Positions 23,356-35,099 of a stretch of 64,000 nt of DNA are shown here, in pieces. Origin of the DNA: Jaapia argillacea MUCL 33604 (Eukaryota; Basidiomycota; Agaricomycetes; Jaapiales; Jaapiaceae); the NCBI GenBank assembly GCA_000697665.1, contig KL197771.1:62594-126593 (forward strand). Reading direction: 5' to 3'. The position numbers and the translations under genes are program-made. Position 1 is the first letter of the stretch; every line of letters starts with the position of its first letter. Under the pieces are notes generated by a model, which did no database searches, was not told the origin of the DNA, and saw nothing but the letters and a program-made list of their open reading frames with translations.

Positions 23356-24486
23356 TTAGCTTAGTCAGCTGAGCGAGTGTGCCGTATTTGGTCGTGGGCA
23401 CCCCGTGAGAAAAACATAACCATGAGCATCCCGTGGAAAGAAAACATAGCTGCGCGTGGTGATGTCGGCAATGTCCGAGCTTCGTGTTTGGCCTCACCAT
23501 CCCCGACTTTCGGGTTACCTCGATGTTGCCTCCAAAATTCAAAGGCCCTGCTTCCATCCTGCAGATAATATATTGTATATTTTGAACCACAATCTGGAAC
23601 ATCCTGACATTCCCAAGTATCCCTCAACTCACAGCATGTCCTGGCCAACTCAGCCTCAGTTTCTCAAAGGTCAAACTTGTTCCCCTTGCTCTTTTCCCCC
23701 TCTTTCCCCCTTCTTCTTCCCTTTCCTCCCTGCACCCTGCTGTTTTATCCATTCCATTCCCCTTCATCTTTCCAACCACTAACCCTCTCTTCTCCTCCTC
23801 CCAACTTCCTCCCTCCCTACCTTGATGCTGTTTGTTCTGTTCCTGTCCCCTTCACCCTTATCAATCACCAATCCATTGCCCCTCTACGCCTCTATTCCAA
23901 GAACACTCCCTACCTTCCCCCCTCTATCCTACCTTCCTACCTTCCCCCCTTCCTCATTCCAACCCCTCCTTCTCACTCCCCCCTCTTCCTTACTCCCCCC
24001 TTCATCCTCCCCTCTTCCTCCCTCCATACATCCCCACCTTTATTTTCCCCTCCCTCCCTCTGCCCACCTCTCTTTTCCTGTTCCCACTCCCCCTTTCCCT
24101 TCCCACCTCCTCCTTTCCCTTCCCACCTCCCCCTCTTCTCTCCCCACCTCCCCCTCTTTTCACCTCCCCCTCCCCCTCCCCACTTCTCCCCCTCCCTTTC
24201 TGCTTCCCTACTCTGACTTATTTCCCTCCTACTTTCCTAATTTTCTGATCTTCTCCATCTCATTTTCTCTCCTTGCTTCTACTTTTTTCTTGTCCCTTCA
24301 ACTTCTCCCTCAGATTTGTTTTGAACTTATTACTTGGGATGTATTTACCTCTTTTGTGATGATCGCTGGTCCTCACATATGATAGATCAAGTATCCAAAG
24401 GAAAATCCATGGCCATCAGCCCTAACATAATGGCTTGAATGCCAAGCTCCACCAAAATGAGGGTTCACCCTCATAAAATACATAGT
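23356..24486. mobile_element. Non-autonomous element, long form (shares both ends with 34605-34785)
   Basis: The left end reads TAGCTTAGTCAGCTGAGCGA and the right end holds ATGAGGGTTCACCCTCATAA AATACATA. The same two end sequences occur, in the same order, at 34605 and about 34750-34780 with far less between them. The right-end motif contains a perfect 8-bp stem, ATGAGGGT/ACCCTCAT, around TC. There is no coding capacity apart from a pyrimidine tract. True ends and a target duplication were not established. Confidence 0.45.
23675..24245. repeat. Polypyrimidine (C/T) tract
   Basis: About 570 bp are almost purely C and T on the plus strand (CCTCCCCCTCTTTTCACCTC and similar). This opens long spurious frames rich in Pro, Ser, Leu and Phe. 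It may form triplex (H-DNA) structures. It lies inside the 23.36-24.49 kb element. Confidence 0.85.
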
Positions 24487-24868
24487 TTGGTTTGAGGGAT
24501 TGAAACATGTTTCTGTATTCCCATGTATAATAAGAGTGAGTGCCTGGAAAATTTCTGATCAAATAATACTAATATACAGACGTACGACTTTGCAAGTGTT
24601 AGTGAGCAATGGAGCTTCCACACTGAAATGCATAACTTTTAACCCTTGACAAACAATGAAGCTCCCCAATTGTTCTCAAATATTCTCCAATGTTCTGATT
24701 TTCTGAGCCTCTGAAAAGTCATAAAAAATCCAAGATTGTGCCACTTTGGTCAAAATCATACAGTACCTGTTTGCTCTGATGGATGCTCTGATTAAGCATC
24801 ACATTTCCAGCTAACACTAAACATTGCACTCCCAACTAAGATTAAGCATTGCATTACCCCCCATGGTT
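24487..24868. other. Intergenic, AT-rich
   Basis: No gene seen. There is some internal near-repetition (ATTAAGCATT-CATT at 24793 and 24841). Confidence 0.4.
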
Positions 24869-25430
24869 GCCACGGGTCCCGACACTCGTCCTATCAATAG
24901 TTAATGGGAGGACGTTCTTTGTAGTTGTTTGCTTCCCTCAAATTGGTCAGCATTCAGAATTAGTCAGCATTTAGAATTAGTCAGCAACCAACCTCCCTTT
25001 AGAGGACGAGACGGGTCGCGGAGTGACCCGCCGATGGACTTCCTTACTCACGCCTCCCCCGTGGTGCCACGGGTCCAAACAGCTAGTCAATAGTTAATGG
25101 GAAGACAATTCTTTGTAGTTGTTTGCCTTCTCTTAAATTAGTCAGCTTTAGTCAGCAACCCTCCCTCCCTTTAGAGAACGACGAGACGGGTCGCGGAGCG
25201 ACCCGCCGATGGACTTAGTTACTCACGTCTCCCCCCGTGGTGCCACGGGTCCAAACAGCTAGTTAACTATTGATGGGAGGATGTGTTTGACGTTGTTTTG
25301 AAATTAGTCAGCGGAGAGAATTAGTCAGCTTTATGTCAGCAACCAACTTCCCTTTATAGAACGAGACGGGTCGCGATGGACTTAGTTACTCACGCCTCTC
25401 CCCGTGCCCTGGGTCCAAACAGCCACTTAT
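24869..25430. repeat. Tandem repeat of three 164-197 bp units, each with a GC-rich hairpin
   Basis: Units start with GCCACGGGTCC at 24869, 25066 and 25242, with a degenerate fourth start at 25406. Each carries several TTAGTCAGC motifs, CCCTTTAGAGAACGAGACGG, and (units 1 and 2) a hairpin CGGGTCGC-GGA-GCGACCCG at 25012-25030 and 25187-25205. Unit 3 has lost the right arm of the stem. The array ends about 340 bp before the start codon of the 881-codon gene. It could be that gene's upstream control region or the subterminal repeats of an element carrying it. Confidence 0.8.
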
Positions 25431-25769
25431 TGAGATAATGGACGAGATAATGGACGTTCCGACTGGAGCCTTACATAATTTGTGCCTGACCTCAATAGGA
25501 CCAATCGAACACCTGTATTGTCATCACCAAGATCGATTCTCATTCCTCCCGTTCTGAACAATTGCGATTGTTTTTACGATTGCATCACGGTACATAGTCT
25601 CCCTACCTCCTCTAGGACACCGTCTAAACATTCCTACCAGATTCGATTTGAGTTCCGCCCTTGCCTCTTTCAATTTAATTCGACCCCCCGCTCAAGGTTA
25701 GCTTTCTGTGCCACCCACCCTCTTCGACTTCGTTCACCCCTCGTTAGCAAATTCCAGTTTCAAAAAACC

Positions 25770-28467
25770 ATGTCTCAGCTACTTCGCTGGTGCTATGTCG
25801 ACTTGCATGGTCGAGTTTTTATGTCTCCAAATACAACACAACCCCCTCCGGAAGTTGACTTAAACCTCTTCCCCACCCATAATTGGGGATTCCGCGCATT
25901 GGCTGAGGCACGACTCTCATCCAATATCTTCCCAATGCTGCCTTTTTTGTTTAAGCGACCCCTCCGCCATGGCCCACTGTTTGCTAGGCTCAATTATCGC
26001 TACGACGAGATACCCATCATCTTCGAAGACGGCGGTTGGTGTCTGGAGCCATTGATTCGGGACTCGTGGTGGGTCCTCGAAACTATGTTACGGCGTCTCG
26101 TGGAGGTCGCTGCAGGAGCTTCGGGAAGGCGGACTTTCCCACTGGAATCATCCCGCCCGAATCATCCTTCGGAGGGAGGTTATGGGCAGCACTTCCTGAG
26201 GCAGGCTGAAGCACGCAACGCTTGCGCTGCTTGCATCCATAGCTTCGATCTCCTGATTGCCAATGCATCCATGTATTTGGCTTCTTGCAGCAGAGACTCT
26301 TGCACCTGGAGAGAGGAGATGACAAGATACGATGCCAACTATGCTGATTTGCTGTGCTCATCACCCATCAATCGATGGGAACCTAACACTCGGGTCGGTG
26401 TGGTTGTTAACTTGCAAGATTGCAAGTGGCTCCGTAATCTGCCCACACTCTACCATTGCAACATCCCCATCTGGTGTTGCTGGGGTCACATTGACAATAT
26501 CATTGCACCACGGGAAGATTTAGATTTTCTAAACCCCCCTCCTTCTCAAGTCGAGGTGGATCAGGCAATCCACCGTATAACTCTCCCAACCCCCGCACCC
26601 CTCCGTCGTTCCATTCATGATCCTCTCCCTGGAGAGACTTTTTCCGATTTCTTTGCAAGGCGCAGAACTCGCTCTGAGGAGCGTATTGCGGCACCTGGAG
26701 GCGAAGGTCTCCGCGCAAGGATGACCAATAGTTTGTCGTTTCAGGAGCCTGAGAAGTCAGGAGCTAGGGTCTTCCGGTGGGAGGAGGAGGATGAAGGGGT
26801 CCTCGTCAGGGTGCCCGTTCCGCCGAAGGAAGTTCCAGGCATATTGAGTCGCACCAGGACGACTCACCTCGTCTATGACCCCTACACGAATCAGTGGGAT
26901 ATATGTCCTCCTTTAGATCCAATCCCTTCTCCTCGTGACACTCCAAGCCGAGACCGAACACCGTCTCCGCATCCTGCCCCTTTAGACGTTGTTCAGACCT
27001 CACCAGGTTATCGGTCACCGAACTCGCCACACCCACCATGCCCTTCTACACCACGTGGCTTGGACCCCGAAATCATGGGACGTCACTTTACAAAGCGGCC
27101 AGACAAACGACTGATTGCAGCTGACTTCGCTCGTATCGGCAGCCGTCTTGTTGCGTCGACGCCAGCCTCCGTCGCATCCACGCCTCACTTCGATTCCATT
27201 GAGACCAACCTTTATCAGCGATATGGTTTTGATATCCAGGCAAACCTACCAAGCCCACCTGCTTTGGTCACCTCTGGTTCTTCCAATGCGTCCCACACTT
27301 CCAGCGGAGCTCAGGGGCGCAGCTGGAAGACCATCGAGCGGATATTTGGCTATGAAGTAAAGAACTTTGTGATTCCAAACCTCGACGCCCCGCCAGCCAG
27401 CTCAATTCAGGTTATTTCTAGTTTCCTCGATCATCTGCTTCAGGTCTCCGACACCGACATTCCCTATTCCCAATCTGACTTAGACGTGGGCGCACTTGAT
27501 CCATTTGGTGTTGAAATGGGGGGGCTCACCAGCTCCCGCATTGAACCTGTGGTTCGAGTTCGTTTCCCTGTCCGATCAGCCAGAAATGCAGGAGAGACCA
27601 AGCCTCTCCCCCTGAAGGCCATATTCGTGTTCACTTGGCCTTTGGATGATGGAGAACCTGTTGAACCTTGGGTTCTCATTTTTGAGAACCCTGTCACTGT
27701 CATCCAATGCCTCCGTGCTCTCGGAACCCTTGCTTCTCCTCGCGATATTGCCCTTTGGCTCGTCCAAAGAGGGATACCTTTTCGAACTGGTCTCCCTGTA
27801 TCCTCTAATATAGGAATACCTCCGTCATACCCATACTCCCCTGTTCTCGGTCTCGGTTGGCGACCCGGCCGTTATATCCCCACTGTCACCAACGACTACG
27901 CTACATATGAGCTCGCAAGGGACGAATTTCTCTCTCGACAACCTCACGCTCGAGCTGCCCTGCTGAAAGGCGGTATCGTCTGGAGGCTCGCTCTCCATGC
28001 GCTGGACTTTGACCATGTACTTGACGGTCCTTCTCGCAGAGTGTTTTCAATTGGTAGCGGTTACCGCAACCCGAGCACTGGCGAATCTTGGTGGGATGAT
28101 GACATCACAGAGGGGGAAATGATGTTAATCTGTGGGGTATACTTTATTGGAACCTGTAAGTCGTCTGTCTTTCCCAACCCATCAACCACGGCTTACAAAG
28201 TATTCAGCCTGGAAACAAGACTCACAGATGTCTTGGTGGCCCAAACAAAGTAGCTGGGAAACCAGCTCCTTCAACACCGGGTTTTGGAGTCCTGCGGCCG
28301 AGAGTTGGTTCCAAAAGCGATTAAAGGAGATTAGGGATGGTGCCGCCAAGGTCAAGAGTGCAGGGGAGTGGGCAACGGCCTTGTCGGTCTGCAAGCAGAC
28401 CCCCAAGGTTCGCCATAGAAATGAGTTGATACACTGGGAGTATCTCAATCACATCCCTCCCTCATGA
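25770..28467 (+). CDS. Large protein of unknown function, 881 residues
   Basis: Two exons (25770-28155, 28208-28467) with a 52-nt intron GTAAGT...TTCAG. The ATG at 25770 is the first in-frame ATG; the frame is open upstream by chance. No domain I can name. Visible features are tryptophan-rich blocks in the N-terminal third (NLQDCKWLRNLPTLYHCNIP followed by IWCCWG), a Pro/Ser/Arg-rich disordered middle (residues about 370-480), and an aromatic C-terminus (SWWPKQSSWETSSFNTGFWS). No transmembrane or signal segment is apparent. The NIPIW-x-WG type motif reminds me of a multicopy basidiomycete protein family found near transposable elements, but I cannot name it with confidence. The coding frame is undamaged, which argues for recent function. 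It lies between repeat-rich tracts. Confidence 0.75.
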
Positions 28468-30018
28468 TCCACCTTAACCGCCGGCTCTCTTTGTCCTCCC
28501 ATCTTCCATCAATTTTTGTTCACGTCTTCCAACTATTAGGCTTCCATATTTTCGTACTTTGCACCTCGTCGTCCCCGCATGCTTGGATAATCAGTGTATC
28601 AACACATTTACAGTAATTGATGGATGTCTGTCCCATCTCCTTCGCGATTTCAAAGTTCGAATCCTGCTAATGCTCCCACGGCTGAAAAACATCAGGTATC
28701 TCTCTCTTATTGAAGTATCCCTCATTGCTCAACCGGGTAATCAACAGACTTCATCCCTCCCGTGACTATTAACACCTTGCAGGAGACTCCCGTCCGCCGA
28801 GTACAACGCATGCGCCCTCGTCATATCATGCGTGCTCACCATTGTCAACCAATGGTTGGATTCAGTCGATTGAATAACTCGACACTGATACGTAGTCTGC
28901 AGAGACAATCAATATCTATATAGATCCAAATCAACCGGTATGTAAGGTTCCCTTACCACGCGTCTCGCTGGTGTTTGCCATGATTGCCTTATATGTCGTT
29001 TTCCCCCCTTTGTTGCGTCTCAGTCTGCTACGACGCAACAAAGGTATGTCTCGTTTCTTATATACAATCTCCTGTACTTATCAGTCTGCTACGACGCAAC
29101 AAAGCGTGTTACTATCAGGCTGCGTGATTAGTTCGGTACTCGACCAAGTCGAGTTCCACGGTAAGTGAAGGTTGTCCATGCTTCTCACTTTTTCACCTTT
29201 CAGGAGGCCGGATCCCGTGTTCTTTGCTAGAACGGGGGCCACTTAGGATTGATTCGTGTATCCTACCTCCTATTTTCCTGGACCTACAATATTTCTCCTC
29301 TCTTGTACTACAATTATATGGGTACACCGCTGTATAGGACCGTACGCTGGATGGTTCAGATATCCATTGGATGTTGGTAAATCATTCGTAAGGCCAATAA
29401 AGAGGATGAGGAGTGCAACTGGTTACCCAGGAGTCGGAGGGTATGTCTGGTAAACCACTCTCAGTGTACTATTCCCAATATTCATCGCTGAAAACTAGGA
29501 TTTGAACGAGAGGGTTTTTGATTAAGAACTTGCTCGGACATTGTGTAGGAATGTTAAGGGAATGTGGGACTAGTAGTGTAAACCATCTAAACGACGCAGG
29601 AACCAGAGGGTGCATCAAGATAGCATCGTTACCCCGGTAATGCAAGACATTCTTGCATTGCCTGCCGTTCCTACCAAGTTTCGCCAATCCGAAAGGGGAC
29701 CTCCACCACACCCTCATCTACTAGATATCACTGGTAACCACCGATAAATCCTGGTGATAACCGGAAATTTCTGGGAAAACCCAGCAAGACCTGATAGAAG
29801 CTGGAGAATATTGGCTATTTGGGTCTCATCTTTAATTTTGTCCAATAAGGTCCACCATAGTTTCCTGTCCAACGTTTGACTTCAACGTCTTCGACCTTCG
29901 TCTATCTTCGATTTCAAAGTTTCAACGTCGATTCTACGTGCCACCCATCATACTGGCGACCTACCTGCCTACCTGAAGCCATACTCATCCTTCTTCATCA
30001 CCCTCTGGGTCCGATTTC
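28468..30018. other. Intergenic, with an inverted and a direct repeat near 29.0 kb
   Basis: No gene I can support. An inverted repeat has arms CTTTGTTGCGTC (29009-29020) and GACGCAACAAAG (29032-29043). The right arm with its left flank (CAGTCTGCTACGACGCAACA) is repeated directly at 29021 and 29082. The rest is unremarkable. Confidence 0.5.
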
Positions 30019-30164
30019 ATGGAGGTCAGGCTGATTCAGTTCGGAAGAGAGGGCATTGGATTGGAGTTGGATTGGTATCACTTAGCCAGTATGTCTTCTT
30101 ATCTCATCTTTGAATTTATAACTACTATGAGCCTCATCTCTCAGGTCCATGCAACCACAGATCC

Positions 30165-30415
30165 CTATTCAAACCCCTTCACCCCTCCTCAACCCACCTA
30201 TGCACCACCACTCCTACCCCTACCCCCACCATCCTCATCCTCCTTCCAATCATCATTCACTGTATTATTCTCCTTATCTTCCTCCCCCTCCTTCTCCCCA
30301 TTCATCATCCTCCTCCTCCCCCTCCTCCTGCCTCCTTCCCTTTCCTCCTTCCTTCCCTTCCCTCCCTCCATCTGTCCTTCATTCCCATTTCACCCCCTTT
30401 CTCTCCAAAGCCAGA
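30165..30415. repeat. Second polypyrimidine tract
   Basis: About 250 bp of C/T-rich plus-strand sequence (CCTCCTCCCCCTCCTCCTGC), of the same type as 23675-24245. Frames across it are composition artefacts. Confidence 0.75.
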
Positions 30416-30450
30416 TAGAGTAGTATAGATAGTGCTTTTATTATCAATAA

Positions 30451-30798
30451 TTACATACTATAAATGTTACATGCTACGAAGACCATCCAAAGAGGTCGAG
30501 GACGGGACTTAGATAAATTTCCAGTACGCGGAAATGGCGCGCGTGAAATATTGTGCGAATGAACCGTCATAGGCAGCTTCTCATGTGCGCTGTGTTGTTT
30601 TGTTAGCGTAGGGAACAAGGAAGCGGGGGTAATTATGATTAGTTGCCCAGTTGGGGCTGTCTTCTCTTCCTTCGTCACGAGTTGTTCCTCCATTGCTTTG
30701 TCTGCGCTTGTCTTGTTGGATGCCTCCCTACTTTCCTTGGCATTGCGGAAGAGGCCCGCGAACTGTGGTTGACTTGCGAGCTCCGGAAAGAGGGACAA
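30451..30798 (-). other. Open frame of 115 codons, possible terminal exon or separate small gene
   Basis: The frame is uninterrupted and has a varied composition (QPQFAGLFRNAKESREASNK at its start), unlike the neighbouring pyrimidine artefacts. It lies just downstream of the minus-strand gene at 30888-33575 and could be a further exon of it. I could not fix a splice pair. Function unknown. Confidence 0.25.
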
Positions 30799-30887
30799 TA
30801 AAAATGGAATTAAAAAAGGTGTAATTTAGTGACTCCATATGTTGGGGTATTCTCAATTCTCAACCCACCATCTATTCCTAACCCTGG

Positions 30888-33575
30888 TCAATCACTATCC
30901 TCATATTCTTCGGCCAGAGGATGGCGCAAGGTAACTTGGCCCGCACTCCTGAAGAATCGGCAGTTCATTGCTATCTCCACTGAGGTATCGTCAGACGTAT
31001 TGGGGAGGTCAATCCAACCCCTCTTTGCCTTCCCAGATCGCCAGATTCTGTCGCCAGGAGCGGTGGGTGCCCACCACAGTTTGTTAAATTCCCCCCTCAA
31101 AGCCTTCCTAACCTTGATGACATCGCTTCCGGATAGCCGATCCAACATTTTCCCCTACAGGTGGTAGTAGAGGCACGCCCGATAGTTTTGTAGCTTTCCG
31201 TCCGACTGGATGGACTGGGGAAATAGCCTATCAAAGATGGAATCCCATCGGTCGGGGGAGAATACTTGGTATTTTATACGTTTGAATATCGAGCCCATGT
31301 CGTAGGTCTTCAGCACGGAGATGTTAGAGTTTAGCCTCTCTTCCGACGATAGGAAAATGTGGCTTCCATCTATGCGGAGTCGTTTGTTCGGTGCAATTGT
31401 CATGATATCTGGCACGAATTGCGCCCAGATGGAGTCCAGTGTCTCGTCGATGTCGATGTCTGACTCCTCCTGTACGGACTCTGCATCATCACCATCATTA
31501 CCAGCAGGTTTCTCCAATGGGCGCATTACAACTCCCCGGTTAGCCAACATGAGGCACAACCTGTCGCCAGCGGAAGGCTCCTCAGTGCGGTAGACGGTCA
31601 CGTCGGGCGTCACCTTGGTGAGTTTGTTGTTGATTCGAACGCCGCAGGAACGAGAGCCACATTCCGAATCCTTGATCCCTCCAGCAGTGCCCCCAAGCTT
31701 CTCGAACGCGCACATGAGTTCTCCCTTACTCTTCACGCCGTATAGCTTCCAAAGAGCACCTAGGTCGGGGGCACGATCTATATCCGCTTTGAATCGTGGC
31801 AATCTGTATGCATCCGTGTTGTCATCCACAACTATGCCATTGATGAAGTAGGCGCCACGATCCCACACTTGGGCGTGGGGATCTTCCACGTCGCCAACAT
31901 GTAAAGAGAATGCCCGGGCTAGTTCAATCGTCTCTGGGCTGTCTTCACCCTGCCGAAATACAAGGCCGTTGAGCATCCAAATGGCCAACGCTCCGAGTGC
32001 CAGTGATTGTTTCCACATACGGCTCTCAGGGCTAGAATCCTTGAGGGATGTGAAGACGTAGTTGAGGGCAGCGACTCTGTAGTATCTGAAGCTCCTGAAT
32101 CGACAATGTCAGGAGAGCTAACCAGGAGATCAAACTGAATCGGAACTCACCACCAAGTGTTTATGGGAAGGATGCTTACAGCGTCCATCAGAAAGGTCGG
32201 CTCCAAGTCATTCAAGTGCACTCTCGAGGTCTTCAACGTGGATCTGACTTCAAGCCTTGCGCATCCCGGGTTTCCTTCGACAGCACAAACACCATAGACC
32301 TGGCTGATCGTTAGGACGTGCTTCAACAACGCTTCCACCTTGTCCGGAAACAAATCCGATGGTCGGTGACGAGTGAAGGCCCCTTGGTGAAGCTGGTACG
32401 TCGCACACTTGTCGGTAGTGTAGGCTTGAACGTAAACCACCCCGTCCAAGTCTCCAGCTGATTTTACCTCCACCCTGAACCCAGCAAAATCTCTCAATAA
32501 CGCCACCCGATCAACATCAAATCGAGAACCATTCACCAATTTGTCCACCGCATTCATTGTGCAGCTCGGAAGACAAGCGCTCAACAGTTGATGGTGAGCC
32601 GTCTCAAGCCACTGTACCACGTGGTCCTGACAGCTCACTTCTAGCCCCACGTCGATCCACCACTCGTCCTCATGGATCATACCCGTGTCCAAGAAATGAC
32701 ACAGCTCGTCCAGCGTCTCATTCCTCTCCTCTAACTCCGTCCCGTCATGATCCGAGCACCCCTTTGTTCCCCGAACCTCGTGGACATAGAAACTGTCCCT
32801 GAACTCGGGAATGTCATCCATCCTCTCCCTGAGCTCCTCGTTGAAGATCGCAAGGTGAGGAACTGATATATCCTGAGCACCAAAGTGGAGCTTCCCCTGC
32901 CTGTCTTGAGCCAGCTTGAACCCAGCTTCGTAGCTAGCCGGCCATCGTGACAGGGCATCAGGCACGGCAACCTTGACTGCCTCCCTGATACACTCGTTAT
33001 AGAGGCGCGCCAATAGATTCTGCGAAAGCTTTTGCACCCTCCCCTTTTGATACATGCGCAGGAAGAAGATTCTGACCAGCGCTCGGCCAACCTTCCCAAG
33101 GGCGACGTTGGGAATGAGATGTATGGAAACCATGTGAGAGCGGGTCTACAGCATTTTTCAATCAGTCGGAACATGGGATGAAGATCAAGTGACTCACATC
33201 CATGTTCGACAACTCTGCCATCAAATGATTGGTCTTGCTCAGCGTATCTTGGAACGATGGTATGGGGTAGACAGCCATGGGAGCCTTGAACGGGAAGTTT
33301 GTAGTCATTCCGATTAATGAATCATAGTCCCGAGTGACGGTAACACGATCAAAGTCGACAGGCTGATGGCCCAAGCGAGGATTGAGAGTCGCGCGCTTCA
33401 GGATTACGGTTTCTTCCCCGTCCTCGGTATCAACCTCCAATTCTTCAAACCTGCCTGAGAGGACAAATTTCACAAAATCGTCGATGTCTTCTGTGACAAG
33501 CTGTGCTGCTTGGGCATTAAACTGGTCCATGGATAGCTGGACAAGGGGGAGTGTTTCATCTGGGAAAGGCAGCAT
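30888..33575 (-). pseudogene. Large gene of unknown function with an in-frame stop near the 3' end
   Basis: Exons 33575-33198, 33145-32151 and 32094 onward join in frame with introns of 52 and 56 nt. The first 770 residues are open up to TAG at 31155-31157. The same frame then stays open for a further 88 codons to TGA at 30888. The sequence after the TAG (FNKLWWAPTAPGDRIWRSGK) looks like a continuation of the protein, with the LxWxP...D-x-x-W pattern I associate with a multicopy basidiomycete family of unknown role. So the TAG probably replaced a sense codon. Alternatively the gene ends at 31155 and the rest is a relic. The N-terminus is acidic; one clear motif is LFPQSIQSDGKLQNYRACLY before the stop. 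No catalytic motif recognised. ATG 33575 is the first in frame. Confidence 0.6.
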
Positions 33576-34604
33576 GCTTCTGGTCGACAGCAAGATATGC
33601 CTGTTAACTGGAAATTAGGCAGGGGAACAGCAGGGACGGTGATTGAAGACGGTGGAGGGAGCAGTTCTTATATACCCTTCCTACCCGCTTTCCTCGCTAC
33701 GGCCAGATCGACTTGACCAAAATGGATAATGATGTAATAATACTCTGCTACTTCCAGCATGTTGACCCACTGTCAGGCTGCCCATTGATGTCAGTTCGCG
33801 ACTCACTCACTATTTCATGGACAAGCGTGGAACTAAGTGGGTTCTAGTCACGGTATTAGTCTGGTAAACAAGCATGAGCTGCCGTGCAATTGTTTATTGT
33901 ATTTTATGTTCCGGCAAGCAATGATACGGCGATGAGCGAGAGTTTTAAGGCTACACGGTCGTCTATACGCCCATGTCATTTCCCGCATCTGCACCCCGAT
34001 TCATGGATGGAGGTGTATTATGTGGGTGATCAAAACCTCCCCTGATTTTCTTTTGATCGAAGCGACTTATCAGGCAAGTGAATGGAGGGTGAGGACACCA
34101 GATAACGACCAGTGGAAGCTGAACCTGAGTGCTGCTGAGATATGGAGTGAGCTATCAATATAGCGAACAGAGATCGAATACTTACTTTTGGTGACGGGCA
34201 GAACTCAAGTCTCCAGAGTATGAGACAGGGCATTGATAAGGATGGCGTCGAGTCGCCGCGGCGGAATGATGGTTGCGTGAGACCTGGTTTAAGCCATCGG
34301 CCTTAGTCGGGAGAATGGAACGGCTGGCGGAGGTTACGGCCTGTGAGGAGTTGAACTCCTCAGAGGTTGGTGGGTTGAGAATGAGGACGACCCGAGCGGG
34401 TTTGGATTATGACGTCACCATGGGATTTTCCACAACTTCTGACTCGATTTATCCACACACTTCTCACAGCTAATTGTTCGCTCCCTTCGTCGCTCAGCTC
34501 CCTTGAGTGCAACTCTTGGCATCAACGTCACTGCAAAGCTTCATTGGCTGTCAAAAGACCGCTTTGTCCTTGCAGGGATGTATACAGGGAGGCCTTAAAT
34601 CCCG
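33576..34604. other. Intergenic; contains one copy of a conserved palindrome
   Basis: No gene seen. GAGGAGTTGAACTCCTC at 34345-34361 lies within a stretch of about 34 bp that recurs, inverted, at 55.95 kb and in shorter form at 53.26 kb. Confidence 0.45.
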
Positions 34605-34785
34605 TAGCTTAGTCATCTGAGCGAGTGTGGTTGTATTTGTGCACGAGCTATGCGTGAGAACGAGCAATGCATGAGAACAACATACGAACTGGGAGTGCTG
34701 TCGCACCGAAAATAACAATTAATATTGCATGAACTAGCTAGCTCCACCATAATGAGGGTTCACCCTCATAAAATACATAATTTGA
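34605..34785. mobile_element. Non-autonomous element, short (deletion) form
   Basis: It begins TAGCTTAGTCATCTGAGCGA and ends with the ATGAGGGTTCACCCTCATAA motif, followed by AATACATA. Both are shared with the long form at 23356-24486, but only about 180 bp long. It looks like an internally deleted derivative of the same family. Confidence 0.4.
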
Positions 34786-35099
34786 ACATGAGGAGGGTAT
34801 GAATCTGGGTGCGAGAGAAGAGTTGGAGTATGTGGAGGATGATTTGGCCAACACTAGGATGGATAGGCTGAGGACGAGAAGATAGACTGTCAGCATGCAT
34901 GGGACGAGATATACGAATTAACCCCCAGGGTGAAGGATCTGAAGGGTGGTTGTTGATTGTTAAATTACAGTTGTCACTATACCCGACTTTTGACCCGATC
35001 ATCAAACATCACGATCTATTGCTGGTTTATAAATGCAACAAACGACTGCCCAGAACTGTGCGTTTATCCTTCGCACGGCGAGTTTTTCCTGGTCACCGT

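Noticed and set aside
23677-24382. Open frames of 130-190 codons in the pyrimidine tract
   Set aside because: They consist of Pro/Ser/Leu/Phe only, are open in several frames at once, and follow from C/T composition.
24869-25430. CRISPR-like array
   Set aside because: Units are 164-197 bp with no uniform spacers, and the window is clearly eukaryotic.
28640-28670. tRNA-like T-loop motif GTTCGAATCC
   Set aside because: No matching D-arm, anticodon arm or acceptor stem could be placed around it.
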